A DNA stretch of 64,000 nucleotides from H2-BAC3 sp045863035 (GCA_045863035.1 BTUV01000004.1:1-64000), one strand, 5' to 3'; shown: positions 43,065 through 52,994, numbered from the stretch's first letter. Notes: generated from the sequence alone by a model not told the origin. Numbers and translations: made by a program.

Positions 43065-45905
43065 ATGCCTACGATTCGACAAAACTTTTGGGTGATTTTC
43101 CTCCTCTTCGCGGCACTTGTGCATGCGCAGACAGGGGGGAAAGTGACCGGAAAGATAACAGATAAAGATACCGGAGAACCTATCCCTTTTGCAAACGTGT
43201 TTGTGGAGGGCACCTCTGTTGGTTCTGCCTCAGACCTTGACGGTAACTATGTCATCTTAAATCTTGCTCCGGGTCTTTATTCCATTAGTGCGTCTGTTGT
43301 CGGTTACCAGAAAGTAACAACAAAGGATGTCAGAGTAAATGTGGATTTTACGACAAAACTTGATTTCGGACTCTCAACCGGAGCAGTTGACCTCCCCGCC
43401 GTTATAGTGCAAGGAGAGCGTAACCCATTGATTCGTAAGGACTTAACTAACCCCACCGCTTCCATAAATGCTGAGTCTATCCAGGAACTCCCCGTTGATC
43501 AAATCTCTGATGTTATACGGCTTCAGGCGGGTGTGGTTACCGGTAATGATGGTTCACTTCATGTAAGAGGTGGCCGGTCAAATGAGATAGCTTTTACTCT
43601 GAACGGCATTTCTCTCAATGACCCCTATGGTAACTCAAACCCGGTTGGTATCGCAACAAATGCAGTTCAGGAAGTTTCGGTATCAACAGGAACATTCAGC
43701 GCGCAGTACGGAAATGCTCTCAGCGGAGTGGTTAATTATGTAACAAAAGAAGGGGGAGAGAAATATTCTCTCAGTCTTCGTTCATACATGGGTGACTACC
43801 TCACAGGCAGAGGGTCGCTTTATCCAAATATTGATGAGGTTGATCCGCTTAACCGCGTCCGTGGTGAGTTTACACTTGGAGGACCCATTCCGGAATTGAA
43901 AGACGCAAAATTTTATCTTTCGAGTGTTGTTGAAACATTTAACGGTCGTCTTTATGGTCAGCGGTTATACAGACCCACTGATGCATTCCTGACGCCTGAC
44001 AATTTCCGTTCTACAGACCCCCGCTCAGGAGGTTCGAATGACCCTTACTATTTTAATCCTTTTCTGAACAACAGCAACGGTCTTCCAACCGGAGATGGTG
44101 CATTTGTTCCGATGAATACTTTTACTTCTTATAATATACAAGGAAATCTGAGCTACAAGTTTACTCCTACCATCAAACTGAAATATGAACTGGTATTCGA
44201 CCAGGGTGAGTCCAAAGGGTACAGCAACTCCTACAAATATAATCCGGATGGAATCGGTACAAACTATAGCGGCGCTCTGGTTCAGTCATTGGACTTTACC
44301 CACACGCTGAATGACAAGATGTTTTATACCATGAAACTTTCCATGGGAGAAAACGAGAGTAAGTATTATTTATATGAAGATTTAACCGATCCGGGTTATC
44401 TGCCGGGCTTATATCAAAGAACGATTGGAAATACGTTTTTCCTTGCCGGAGGAACGGATAATTTCAGATCTTTCCGGACAACAAAGACGACAGGAATAAA
44501 AGGGGATATGGTGCTTCAGGCATTTGAAAACCATGAGATTAAGGCGGGATTTGAAACCCGGCTGCACGACCTTTCAGTTGAATCTTATTCTGTTGAAATT
44601 GGCAAATTAACCAGCACCGGCGGATTTGGCAATCTGGTTTTTGATGATTTGCTGTATGATTCAGCGCTTGTCCTGATCAGAAGAAAGCCAACTTCACCTT
44701 CATTATATACGAATTACAATAAGAAACCGGTAAGTTTTTCGGCTTATCTTCAGGATAAAATGGAATTTGGTTCAGCATTCATACTCAATGCCGGGGTACG
44801 CTATGAGTTTTTTGATCCGGCTGCCTCATATAATCCGGAAATTTCAAGAAACTTAACAGATTCACTTTTTGGTTTTATCTCAGCTTATAATGAACCCGCT
44901 GAAATTAAGCATACGCTCTCACCGAGAATTAGTATGTCATATCCGATAACCGATCAGGCAGTGATTCGTCTTTCTTACGGTCACTTTTACCAGATAGGAT
45001 CACTTGCAAGTCTTTACTCAAATAGTCAGTATTATGTAACTAATGTCGGAAGTGTACCGACTTTTGGTAATCCAAATGTTCAGCCGCAAAAGTCGGTGCA
45101 ATATGAAATTGGATTGCAGCAGCAATTGACGGAAGATTTCAAATTTGATGTTACCGCATATTATAAAGATGTAACAAATTATATTTTCACTCAGGGTGTA
45201 TTTACTGCAACCGGAAGAGAATATAATGTATTAACAAACCTTGCTTATGCAAACTCACGCGGTGTGACATTTTCATTTCTTAAGAGGAGATCACCCGGCT
45301 CAATGTTCTCAGCGTCACTTGACTATACAATAAGTGTATCTGAAGGAAACAGAACAGAACCGGCTGATGAAATTTTCTTTAGTGAACTTTCAGGCAAGCA
45401 GACTGAAACATTTTTAGTACCGCTCAGCTTCGACCGTACTCATGTTATTAACGGAAGTATTTCAATATCTGACCCTGATAACTGGACAGTTGGCGCTATT
45501 GCAACTCTTGAGACAGGCACTCCTTATTCGGTAAGTCTGCCATCAAATCTTGTTCAGGTACGATATAATCAAAACAGTGACAATCAGCCGGTTAATCTGA
45601 ATGTTAATATGAAAGTAGAAAAGTATTTTACTTTGTTTAACGTTCCGGTTACGGTATTCCTGCAGGTTGAAAATCTGTTTGATGTTGAAAACGAGCTTGT
45701 GGTATATTCAAGTTCAGGGCGGGCACTTTCAAATGTTGAACAGGTTCAGAGTGCAGTTCAGTTTAGTGATATACGCAGACGTATATCAAGAGGTGATGCC
45801 GGTTTATTCGGTATGGGCCAGATTGACAATTATTATTCACAAAGACCGGAGAGAGTCAGCGCGCCAAGAGAGGTTCGTTTTGGATTCTCCCTGTTATTTA
45901 ATTAA
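43065..45905 (+). CDS. TonB-dependent receptor with carboxypeptidase-regulatory-like N-terminal domain
   Basis: 946 residues with a signal peptide (about 1-22, ending VHAQTGG). A CarboxypepD_reg-like domain (about 23-105; GKITDKDTGEPIPFANVFVEGT) precedes a TonB plug (about 115-230; ADVIRLQAGVVTGNDGSLHVRGGRSNEIAFTLNG) and a beta barrel to the C terminus, ending on Phe-Asn. No TonB box is evident. Such receptors import large or scarce substrates through the outer membrane, powered by TonB. It is the first gene of an operon with a large secreted protein and a PorV-like protein. Confidence 0.93.
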   Translation: MPTIRQNFWVIFLLFAALVHAQTGGKVTGKITDKDTGEPIPFANVFVEGTSVGSASDLDGNYVILNLAPGLYSISASVVGYQKVTTKDVRVNVDFTTKLDFGLSTGAVDLPAVIVQGERNPLIRKDLTNPTASINAESIQELPVDQISDVIRLQAGVVTGNDGSLHVRGGRSNEIAFTLNGISLNDPYGNSNPVGIATNAVQEVSVSTGTFSAQYGNALSGVVNYVTKEGGEKYSLSLRSYMGDYLTGRGSLYPNIDEVDPLNRVRGEFTLGGPIPELKDAKFYLSSVVETFNGRLYGQRLYRPTDAFLTPDNFRSTDPRSGGSNDPYYFNPFLNNSNGLPTGDGAFVPMNTFTSYNIQGNLSYKFTPTIKLKYELVFDQGESKGYSNSYKYNPDGIGTNYSGALVQSLDFTHTLNDKMFYTMKLSMGENESKYYLYEDLTDPGYLPGLYQRTIGNTFFLAGGTDNFRSFRTTKTTGIKGDMVLQAFENHEIKAGFETRLHDLSVESYSVEIGKLTSTGGFGNLVFDDLLYDSALVLIRRKPTSPSLYTNYNKKPVSFSAYLQDKMEFGSAFILNAGVRYEFFDPAASYNPEISRNLTDSLFGFISAYNEPAEIKHTLSPRISMSYPITDQAVIRLSYGHFYQIGSLASLYSNSQYYVTNVGSVPTFGNPNVQPQKSVQYEIGLQQQLTEDFKFDVTAYYKDVTNYIFTQGVFTATGREYNVLTNLAYANSRGVTFSFLKRRSPGSMFSASLDYTISVSEGNRTEPADEIFFSELSGKQTETFLVPLSFDRTHVINGSISISDPDNWTVGAIATLETGTPYSVSLPSNLVQVRYNQNSDNQPVNLNVNMKVEKYFTLFNVPVTVFLQVENLFDVENELVVYSSSGRALSNVEQVQSAVQFSDIRRRISRGDAGLFGMGQIDNYYSQRPERVSAPREVRFGFSLLFN

Positions 45906-45917
45906 ACGGCAGAGAAT

Positions 45918-48900
45918 ATGAAAATTAAATTAATCGTAACATTCATACTCTTTACAGTGGTTCTGAGTGCTCAGGATCAGTTTATAAAGTTAAATAAAGA
46001 AGTAAAACGTTTTAGTTATGAGGATATGGTAAGAGTGTTCGGCGAGAACTACCAGTCCGGCAAAATATATAAAACCGCAGGTGATCCGCGCGAGATTCGG
46101 GAAGTAATAGTTCGCGGGAATTCGATTACCACGGTTCTTTTTAACTACGGCTCTATTACTAAACCAAATTACCTTGGCAACCGGGCTGATCTGGTATGGA
46201 GAAGTCTGGGGTATGGATTTGAATTCGGACCACTTGCGGCGGCTGAACTTCTTAATCCAAATGGAACCGGCGGTTTTGATACACTGCGAATTACCAGCGA
46301 TTCGTTCGTACTTACCTCACAGGGCGATTATTCGCCAGACGGAACAATGAAATGGGGATGGCTGCCTAAATCAGGTTATGCAGATCCCGCTTCTAAGGAA
46401 ATTGCACGACTTAATGCACCTGATAATAATGGTGATGGCAAACCTGATTCATGGCCGGAACGGTGGTACTCAGCAGGTGCAGGGCGTTATGTATGGCCTG
46501 CTTTTCTGGGTGATCAGGCGACTGCTCCCGATGAGGAAGTGTATTTTGTAGTTGATGATTATACAAACGAAGAATTTAATTATTTCCCGTTTCCGTCTGA
46601 TTCCACCAAAAGAGGAATTGGCCTTGATATGGAAGTAAGAAATCTGCAGTTTAACAATCCGTTGGCAAAAGATATATTCTTTCTTGTTTATCAGGTTACC
46701 AATGCATCTGAAAAAGATATTAATAAAATATTTTTTGGTATGCAGGGAGACCCGCATGTAGGCGGTCCTGCTGATTATGCTGATGACCGTGCATATTTTA
46801 TACCTGCAACAGGTCCGCTCGCTGATCCTTATGTTCAGCGTGCAAGAAACATGGTATATGCATGGGATGATGATATGAAAGGTGACGGAGGACTTCCTGC
46901 CGGATATTTTGGATGGAAATTTCTTGAATCGCCAACATCTTCATCCGATGGTATTGATAACGATGATGACGGTTTAATAGATGATACACCGTTTAACTCT
47001 AAAGGAACGTTTATCGACGGAGTTATTTTACCACTTAACACCGGTATTGCTGATGTTGCAAAATATACAGCTATCTATGGTGCGCCAAGAGCAAGATGGA
47101 GTGGAGATGAAGACGGAGACTGGGATATAGCAAAGGATGATATTGGAATTGATGGAATTGGACCTGAATCTCAAAACTATCCGGGACCAGATTATGGTGA
47201 AGGGGACGGCGTACCCTCACAGGCATATTATTCAGATTTAAATCTCAACGGTAAATTTGATGTGGGCGAACCGTTATCTGATGTTCAGCTCGCCGGTTAT
47301 TTCTGGGCGGGTTCAGAACCTAACTTCGGATTAAGAGATATAACTGAATCTGATCAGATAGGTCTTTCTTCATTTACTGCTGAGTCTTACGGCACAACAT
47401 TCCCGCGCGATGATGCAAAAATGTGGGAGTGGCTCTCAAAAGGGACAATTGATCCGAATCAGGAATTGTTGAATGAACAGGGTGATAACATTTTCAACTT
47501 TGGTACTGGTCCACTCCGGCTTAACATAGGTGAAACACAGCGTTTTTCAATGGCTATATTATTTGGAAATAATCTGAATGATCTTGTCTTAAATGCTGAA
47601 ACATCCACCCGCGTGCTTGAATCTGATTACCGTTTTGCGAAACCACCAGAAAAACCTGTTGTAACAGCAGTTGCCGGTGATAAAAAAGTAACACTCTATT
47701 GGAACACCGAATCAGAAAATTCATTCGATCCGTTTTTGAGAGCATTCGACTTCCAGGGATATAAGATTTACCGGAGCAGAGATTATACTTTTTCTGATAT
47801 TCTTACTATCACTGATGGAAACGGAGTTCCTTTCCTTGGTCAGGCAATGTTTGACCCGAATACGGGACGTAATGCCCAGTTTGATATTAAGGATTCACTA
47901 AGCGGTTTCCATCCGGTTGAATATGCCGGACGTGGTGTGAAATATTATCTTGGTGATAATACCGGACTTGTTCATCAATATGTTGACTCAACTGTTCAAA
48001 ATGGTGTAAGATATTTCTACGCAGTTGTGGCTTATGACGGAGGTTCAATTCTCTTTAATATACCTCCGACTGAAACCCAGGCAGTTGTTGACCGCGACCC
48101 TATTACCGGTAAGTTTAAGTTTGATGTAAATACTGTTGAAGTTACACCGAACGGACTCTCTACCGGAATTGTTGGAGCAGAAGCCGGTATTGGTGGCCTT
48201 TTGTCGCCCCTTCCTGGTACTGTTTCAACAGGAAAAGTTTCTGCTACTGTTCTTGAAGACCTCAGAGTGCAAGATAAGTTGTACTTTATGAATTTCCACG
48301 ATTCAACCTCTTATTCAATACTTGATTCAACCGGGACCTCAGAAACGTTAATATCTAAAGATACAATATTTGTAAATCTGAAGAATACAAGAATACAAGC
48401 AGCGAGTTTTATTCTTTACGATGCCGGTGGACTTGTTGTTTCTTCATCGAAGTATGTTTTGAATGCTGAAGAAGGTAAAATCCGCAGTTCGATGGTTGGT
48501 GACCTTCCAAAAAATCAGCAGTTTACTGCTACTTACCGTTATTATCCGGTTTATAGAAGCAAGAATACAAACGGTGAAGACGGAAACCGTACCTTTGACG
48601 GAGTAAGAGTATTCGTAAAAAATGATATACTCGCGCTCAATCAGTCAAAGACAGTTTTTACTAATAAGGACATTAATCTTCGCACGAACGTAACGCATCT
48701 TCCAGTTACAGTTGGTAACCCTAATCTGCGCGTTAAATACAGAGCGGATTGGGAAATCAGGTGGAATAACCTGGATTCAGTAATGAGCGTAACAGGTGTG
48801 GATACTACGTATAAATGGGTTAATGTAGGTGATTCTGCTCGTTCAGCAACCGGCGCACTGCGCGTTTTGTCTCCGTTTACAATTTGGAATGTTACCGATA

Positions 48901-49487
48901 ATCTGCCGGCAACTTATATTATTCGAGATGCAAATGATAAGAATCGCGGACGCTGGAATTGGGGGGAAACAATTATTCTTCAGCCGCAGGGTGAAACAGG
49001 GCTCAAGACCAGTTACGAAATTATCATCCGCGAACCTGCGGATTCAATTTCGCCAAAGGTTTTCCCGAAATCCGGCGATGTGTTTACCGTATTTAACGAT
49101 AAACCGTTTGTAGCCGGTGATAAATATCTCCTGCAAACACAAAAGGCATCCTTCATCAGTGCCAGCGCAAAAGGAGGGCTTGAAAATATTTATGTTGTGC
49201 CAAATCCGTATGTTGGATTTTCAACCCTTGAAGAACCGGGCAACTCACCAACTGCAAGAGGCGACAGAAAGATTGAATTCCGTAATCTGCCGCAAAGAGC
49301 AACTATAAGAGTATATACTCTGGCTGGAGAACTTGTTCAGACCATAGAAAAGGACGACATGACAAATTATGCTGCATGGGACCTTCTCTCCTACGAAGGA
49401 CAGAGAACCGCATACGGTATTTATATTTATCATGTGGATGCACCTGGTGTTGGTGAAAAAATCGGCCGTCTGGCATTAATTAAGTAA
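45918..49487 (+). CDS. Large secreted protein with Asp-rich loops and FlgD/T9SS-like C-terminal domain
   Basis: 1189 residues with a signal peptide (about 1-18). No enzyme family is recognised. The first third has several Asp/Asn-Gly loops of the calcium-binding EF/thrombospondin type-3 kind (DNNGDGKPDSW near 169, DNDDDGLIDD near 350, DLNLNGKFDVGEP near 440). A fibronectin-III-like segment (about 577-690; KVTLYWNTES, FQGYKIYRS) and beta-rich regions follow. The C terminus (about 1100-1189; NIYVVPNPYVGFS ... IRVYTLAGELVQTI ... GIYIYHVDAPG...LALIK) is a FlgD/T9SS-type sorting domain. It lies 12 bp after the receptor gene and is probably its surface partner. Confidence 0.8.
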   Translation: MKIKLIVTFILFTVVLSAQDQFIKLNKEVKRFSYEDMVRVFGENYQSGKIYKTAGDPREIREVIVRGNSITTVLFNYGSITKPNYLGNRADLVWRSLGYGFEFGPLAAAELLNPNGTGGFDTLRITSDSFVLTSQGDYSPDGTMKWGWLPKSGYADPASKEIARLNAPDNNGDGKPDSWPERWYSAGAGRYVWPAFLGDQATAPDEEVYFVVDDYTNEEFNYFPFPSDSTKRGIGLDMEVRNLQFNNPLAKDIFFLVYQVTNASEKDINKIFFGMQGDPHVGGPADYADDRAYFIPATGPLADPYVQRARNMVYAWDDDMKGDGGLPAGYFGWKFLESPTSSSDGIDNDDDGLIDDTPFNSKGTFIDGVILPLNTGIADVAKYTAIYGAPRARWSGDEDGDWDIAKDDIGIDGIGPESQNYPGPDYGEGDGVPSQAYYSDLNLNGKFDVGEPLSDVQLAGYFWAGSEPNFGLRDITESDQIGLSSFTAESYGTTFPRDDAKMWEWLSKGTIDPNQELLNEQGDNIFNFGTGPLRLNIGETQRFSMAILFGNNLNDLVLNAETSTRVLESDYRFAKPPEKPVVTAVAGDKKVTLYWNTESENSFDPFLRAFDFQGYKIYRSRDYTFSDILTITDGNGVPFLGQAMFDPNTGRNAQFDIKDSLSGFHPVEYAGRGVKYYLGDNTGLVHQYVDSTVQNGVRYFYAVVAYDGGSILFNIPPTETQAVVDRDPITGKFKFDVNTVEVTPNGLSTGIVGAEAGIGGLLSPLPGTVSTGKVSATVLEDLRVQDKLYFMNFHDSTSYSILDSTGTSETLISKDTIFVNLKNTRIQAASFILYDAGGLVVSSSKYVLNAEEGKIRSSMVGDLPKNQQFTATYRYYPVYRSKNTNGEDGNRTFDGVRVFVKNDILALNQSKTVFTNKDINLRTNVTHLPVTVGNPNLRVKYRADWEIRWNNLDSVMSVTGVDTTYKWVNVGDSARSATGALRVLSPFTIWNVTDNLPATYIIRDANDKNRGRWNWGETIILQPQGETGLKTSYEIIIREPADSISPKVFPKSGDVFTVFNDKPFVAGDKYLLQTQKASFISASAKGGLENIYVVPNPYVGFSTLEEPGNSPTARGDRKIEFRNLPQRATIRVYTLAGELVQTIEKDDMTNYAAWDLLSYEGQRTAYGIYIYHVDAPGVGEKIGRLALIK

Positions 49488-49512
49488 CCGGGTAAGACAG
49501 GAGATCACAAAT

Positions 49513-50544
49513 ATGAAAAACTATATAGTTAATGTAATCGTATTACTCGCACTGATCAGCTTTACGGCTGAGCCGCAGCTTCTTAGAAGCACTGCTAAAG
49601 TTGGTACTACTGCCGCTAACTTCCTCAAAATCGGAGCCGGAGCGAGAGCTCTTTCAATGGGAGGGGCTTACGCGGGTGTCAGTGATGATATTTACTCAGC
49701 TTATTGGAACCCGGCCGGTATCGTAAACATACCGGGAAACGGCGGTGTAACATTCAATCATGCTGACTGGCTCGCTGATATCAATTATGATTATGCCGCG
49801 GCTGCTCTTCATCTGGGCGACATGGGTTCGATGTTTTTTACTTTAACCTCATTGGGTATTCCTGAGGATCAGGTAAGAACTGTCGCCTATCCCGAAGGGG
49901 ACGGTCGCTACTGGGATGCGTCCATGATGTCACTTGGAATCGGTTACGCCAGAAAACTTACCGATAAGTTTTCAATTGGATTCCATTTTAAGTATATACA
50001 TGAGTCAATTTGGAATACTCAGTCCTCAGGTGTTGCTCTGGATATTGGCACCTATTACGTAACGCCATTTAATGATATGATTATTGGCGCGAGTATTTCC
50101 AACTTTGGCACCAAGATGCAGTTAGACGGTCGTGATATATTGTTCAACTATGACCCGGATGGTGATCCTTCAAACGGTCCTGGTAATATACTATCCAAGA
50201 CTGATATGGGAACCTTTGACCTTCCGCTTACCTTCCGGCTCGGGCTGGCAATGGTTGTTTATCGCGACAGATATTTTAAGGTTACTGCTGCTCTTGATGC
50301 TACACATCCTAACGATAACACTGAGTATGTTAATACCGGTCTTGAAGTGGGATATGATAATATGTTCTTTGTAAGAGGAGGATATAAGTCAATCTTTCTG
50401 AGAGACTCAGAGCAGGAATTAACTTTTGGCGGCGGTTTCAGATATCCGGTTGCAGATCAGCTTTCGCTTGAGCTGAACTACGGATTTGCTGACTATGGCC
50501 GTCTGAAGAACGTACAGTATATAGATCTTAGTCTTCAGTTCTGA
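49513..50544 (+). CDS. PorV/PorQ-family outer-membrane protein
   Basis: 343 residues: signal peptide (about 1-20), then a FadL-like beta-barrel sequence with the PorV/PorQ hallmark AANFLKIGAGARALSMGGAYAGVSDDIYSAYWNPAG and a final aromatic strand ending SLQF. In T9SS bacteria PorV binds cargo signals and shuttles proteins to the attachment complex; the family also has many paralogues of unknown role. Here it is the third gene of the TonB-receptor operon, 25 bp after the large secreted protein, so it may be a dedicated escort for that protein rather than the general PorV. Confidence 0.9.
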   Translation: MKNYIVNVIVLLALISFTAEPQLLRSTAKVGTTAANFLKIGAGARALSMGGAYAGVSDDIYSAYWNPAGIVNIPGNGGVTFNHADWLADINYDYAAAALHLGDMGSMFFTLTSLGIPEDQVRTVAYPEGDGRYWDASMMSLGIGYARKLTDKFSIGFHFKYIHESIWNTQSSGVALDIGTYYVTPFNDMIIGASISNFGTKMQLDGRDILFNYDPDGDPSNGPGNILSKTDMGTFDLPLTFRLGLAMVVYRDRYFKVTAALDATHPNDNTEYVNTGLEVGYDNMFFVRGGYKSIFLRDSEQELTFGGGFRYPVADQLSLELNYGFADYGRLKNVQYIDLSLQF

Positions 50545-50576
50545 TTAGGGCTGATGTGCTGAGATTTTTCTGCTGA

Positions 50577-51329
50577 ATGAAAAATACCTCTCCCAAGAAA
50601 AAAAATACCTCAATTTCACAAATCCAGAAGAGAATCCTTAAAACGGATTCTCTTCTGGTTGATTTTTTTGGCGTACCCAAACAGAATCCTAATCCGCAGC
50701 CGGCTCTTGAAGTGCTCATCGGAACAATTCTTTCTCAAAATACGAATGATAAAAATTCATTTAGAGCTTTCGTTCATCTTAAACAACACTACAACTCATG
50801 GAAAGAAGTTTCTGCACTGACTCAGAGGGCTTTAGAAAAAGAGATAAAAGTTGCAGGATTAGCGAACCAAAAAGCAAAAGCGATTAAGAGGATTCTGACC
50901 TTTGTTGAAGAAAGGGGAGAATACTCAATGGAATTCCTCCGTGAGATGGATGAAAGGGAAGCTCTTACGCTCATGACCTCATTTGACGGGGTTGGTGTGA
51001 AAACTGCCTCATGCGTCCTTCTTTTTTCAATGAAAAGAAATGTATGTCCTGTTGATACACACGTTAACCGGACTCTTAACCGGATTGGGGTGGCTAATTC
51101 ACAGAATCCGGAAAAAACTTTCTGGTTTCTGTATGATATACTGCCGGATGGTATTGCACATCGTTTTCATACGAATCTGATCCGGCTCGGTCGGGAATTT
51201 TGTATTCCTACAAACCCGGCTTGCAGTATATGTCCTGTTAAAAGGGTCTGCAAATATGAAAAGAAAAATCCTGACCGGGAGGTAAAACGCAGATACAATG
51301 ATTTCCTTTTATTAGATAATTTGCAATAG
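50577..51329 (+). CDS. nth: Endonuclease III-like DNA glycosylase/AP lyase
   Basis: 250 residues. HhH-GPD core with the catalytic Lys142 in GVGVKTASCVLL and the Asp160 in VDTHVNR, plus a C-terminal [4Fe-4S] motif C209-x6-C216-x2-C219-x5-C225. The N-terminal segment PALEVLIGTILSQNTND is typical. It removes oxidised pyrimidines and cuts abasic sites. A 14-bp perfect inverted repeat with a following T-run (50624-50669) overlaps codons ~16-31, so the 5' end doubles as a terminator-like structure. Initiation could also occur further downstream, but the Gln-Ile-Gln-Lys helix before the core fits the family. Confidence 0.92.
   Translation: MKNTSPKKKNTSISQIQKRILKTDSLLVDFFGVPKQNPNPQPALEVLIGTILSQNTNDKNSFRAFVHLKQHYNSWKEVSALTQRALEKEIKVAGLANQKAKAIKRILTFVEERGEYSMEFLREMDEREALTLMTSFDGVGVKTASCVLLFSMKRNVCPVDTHVNRTLNRIGVANSQNPEKTFWFLYDILPDGIAHRFHTNLIRLGREFCIPTNPACSICPVKRVCKYEKKNPDREVKRRYNDFLLLDNLQ
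50624..50669 (+). terminator. Terminator-like hairpin inside the start of nth
   Basis: A perfect 14-bp stem (50624-50637 with 50645-50658), 7-nt loop, followed by TTGATTTTTTT. This is a textbook Rho-independent terminator shape 80 nt after the PorV-like gene and inside the nth reading frame. It would end the receptor operon or attenuate nth. Confidence 0.7.
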
Positions 51330-51340
51330 GGGAGCGGACT

Positions 51341-52198
51341 ATGTGGTTATTTTATGCTCTTCTCAATCCGATAGTTGATGCTTCGCGTAATGTATTCAGC
51401 AAAAGGGCATCAAAAACGATTGATCCGCTCTTGGTTACCTGGTTTAATAATCTGATTCCAACCCTGGTACTTTCTCCGGTTCTTTTTTTCGTTGATTTGA
51501 CTTTTAATGATGAGTTTATTACCGCTCTGATTATTTCAGGTCTAAGCAATATAGCAACCGCGACACTTTATCACAGGGCAATTTCAAAAGGTGATATATC
51601 TGAGGTGGTACCTATGCTCAGTTTTACACCTCTGTTTTTACTCCTGAGTTCACCCTTTCTGATTAATGAAATGCCGGATACTTCAGGGCTGATTGGAATA
51701 CTCCTCATAACTGCAGGTTCTTATATTCTTAATCTGAAGGACTACCGGAGGAATTTTCTTGCACCGTTTCGCTCGCTTTACAGCAACAAGGGTACCAGAT
51801 ATATGCTTATTGTCGCGGTAATCTGGAGTATATCAGCAAATTTTGATAAGCGGGGCATTCAGGCATCTTCTGTTTGGCAATACGTGTTTTTTATCAATGC
51901 GTTTGTTGTAAGTGGCACGACTATATTACTACTTGCAAAGAAAAAGCTTAAGATTTCTGAAATCCGTAAGGAAAAAACCAACCTGTTTTTAGTAGGTATT
52001 TTGACTGCAATTGGATTTGTGGTGCATACTTTTGCGCTTTCGCTTACATTGGTTGCTACTGTTATTGCATTGAAACGGACTACCGGTCTCATTTCGGTTT
52101 TGCTGGGACATTTTTTCCTTGGTGAACCGCATCTTAAAAAGAGAATTGTCGGCGCTTTTATCATGTTTATCGGAGTGGTTATACTTGTTTTATTCTGA
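51341..52198 (+). CDS. EamA/DMT-family transporter
   Basis: 285 residues with ten membrane helices in two EamA repeats. The first half includes NIATATLYHRAISKGDISEVVPMLSFTPLF, the usual substrate-pathway loop; the second ends with ALKRTTGLISVLLGHFFLGEPHLKKRIVGAFIMFIGV. DMT-superfamily exporters move amino acids, nucleotides or other metabolites; substrate unknown. It starts 11 bp after nth and its stop overlaps the start of the CPBP gene by 14 bp. Confidence 0.93.
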   Translation: MWLFYALLNPIVDASRNVFSKRASKTIDPLLVTWFNNLIPTLVLSPVLFFVDLTFNDEFITALIISGLSNIATATLYHRAISKGDISEVVPMLSFTPLFLLLSSPFLINEMPDTSGLIGILLITAGSYILNLKDYRRNFLAPFRSLYSNKGTRYMLIVAVIWSISANFDKRGIQASSVWQYVFFINAFVVSGTTILLLAKKKLKISEIRKEKTNLFLVGILTAIGFVVHTFALSLTLVATVIALKRTTGLISVLLGHFFLGEPHLKKRIVGAFIMFIGVVILVLF

Positions 52199-52994
52199 AA
52201 TTAAAAAAGATATAAAGAGATTTGTAAAAGTCTCAGGCGAGTTAGATAGAAAAACAGTGGTAGTTTTTTTTGCTGTAGCTATACTTCAGACGGTTTCCTG
52301 GTATTATACATCGCGCAGTTTTTTTATACAGAATTTTCGGGATTATTTTATTCATTCGGAAGCTGACTATCTAAAGCTATTCGAGTTTTTATATTGGTTC
52401 ATCGGTGATTTTTTTACCAACTTCGTTGTTCCTCTGCTTATTATAAAAATCCTATTTCGAGAAAATGGAAAAGATTACGGGGTGACCTGGGGGGATTTTA
52501 GAAGCGGGATGGGATATACGGGTGTTTCACTCATGATAATGCTGCCTCTGATCTGGTATGCTTCATCAAAACAGGAATTTTTATTAGTCTATCCTCATCT
52601 TTTGCCGGCACGCGACTCATGGGAACTCTTACTTTATTACGAAGCCGGGATGCTTCTTTATATGATTTCCTGGGAGTTTATTTGGCGGGGATTTATGCTT
52701 TTTGGACTCTATCCTAAATTTGGTTTCTACGCTGTTTTGATTCAGATGATACCTTTTCTGATCCTCCATAACGGCAAACCTGCGCTTGAGACTTTTTCTG
52801 CCATTGCCGGGGGGATTGCTCTTGGCGCCATTGCTCTCAGAACCGGGTCATTTTTTTATGGGGTAATTATCCACATTTCGATAATGTACGCTATTGATAT
52901 TTTGGCAGTTTTAAGGTATAAAACAGGGGATTATGGATTAGCGCCATCATCTTTTGTAAATTTGCTGATTGAGTTATTTAAAGGTTTGAAATGA
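52185..52994 (+). CDS. CPBP-family intramembrane protein (CAAX-protease-like)
   Basis: The start is TTG 52185, about nine bases after GGAG inside the EamA gene; a longer in-frame ATG (52119) reads through EamA codons and is not likely. 269 residues with about seven membrane helices. The family motif region SWEFIWRGFML corresponds to EExxxRxxF, but the first Glu is Trp here, leaving ExxxR; the second motif LILHNGKPALET supplies the His. CPBP proteins are glutamic intramembrane proteases or scaffold homologues, so proteolytic activity is uncertain. Translation is coupled with EamA upstream and pdxJ downstream. Confidence 0.82.
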   Translation: MFYSEIKKDIKRFVKVSGELDRKTVVVFFAVAILQTVSWYYTSRSFFIQNFRDYFIHSEADYLKLFEFLYWFIGDFFTNFVVPLLIIKILFRENGKDYGVTWGDFRSGMGYTGVSLMIMLPLIWYASSKQEFLLVYPHLLPARDSWELLLYYEAGMLLYMISWEFIWRGFMLFGLYPKFGFYAVLIQMIPFLILHNGKPALETFSAIAGGIALGAIALRTGSFFYGVIIHISIMYAIDILAVLRYKTGDYGLAPSSFVNLLIELFKGLK

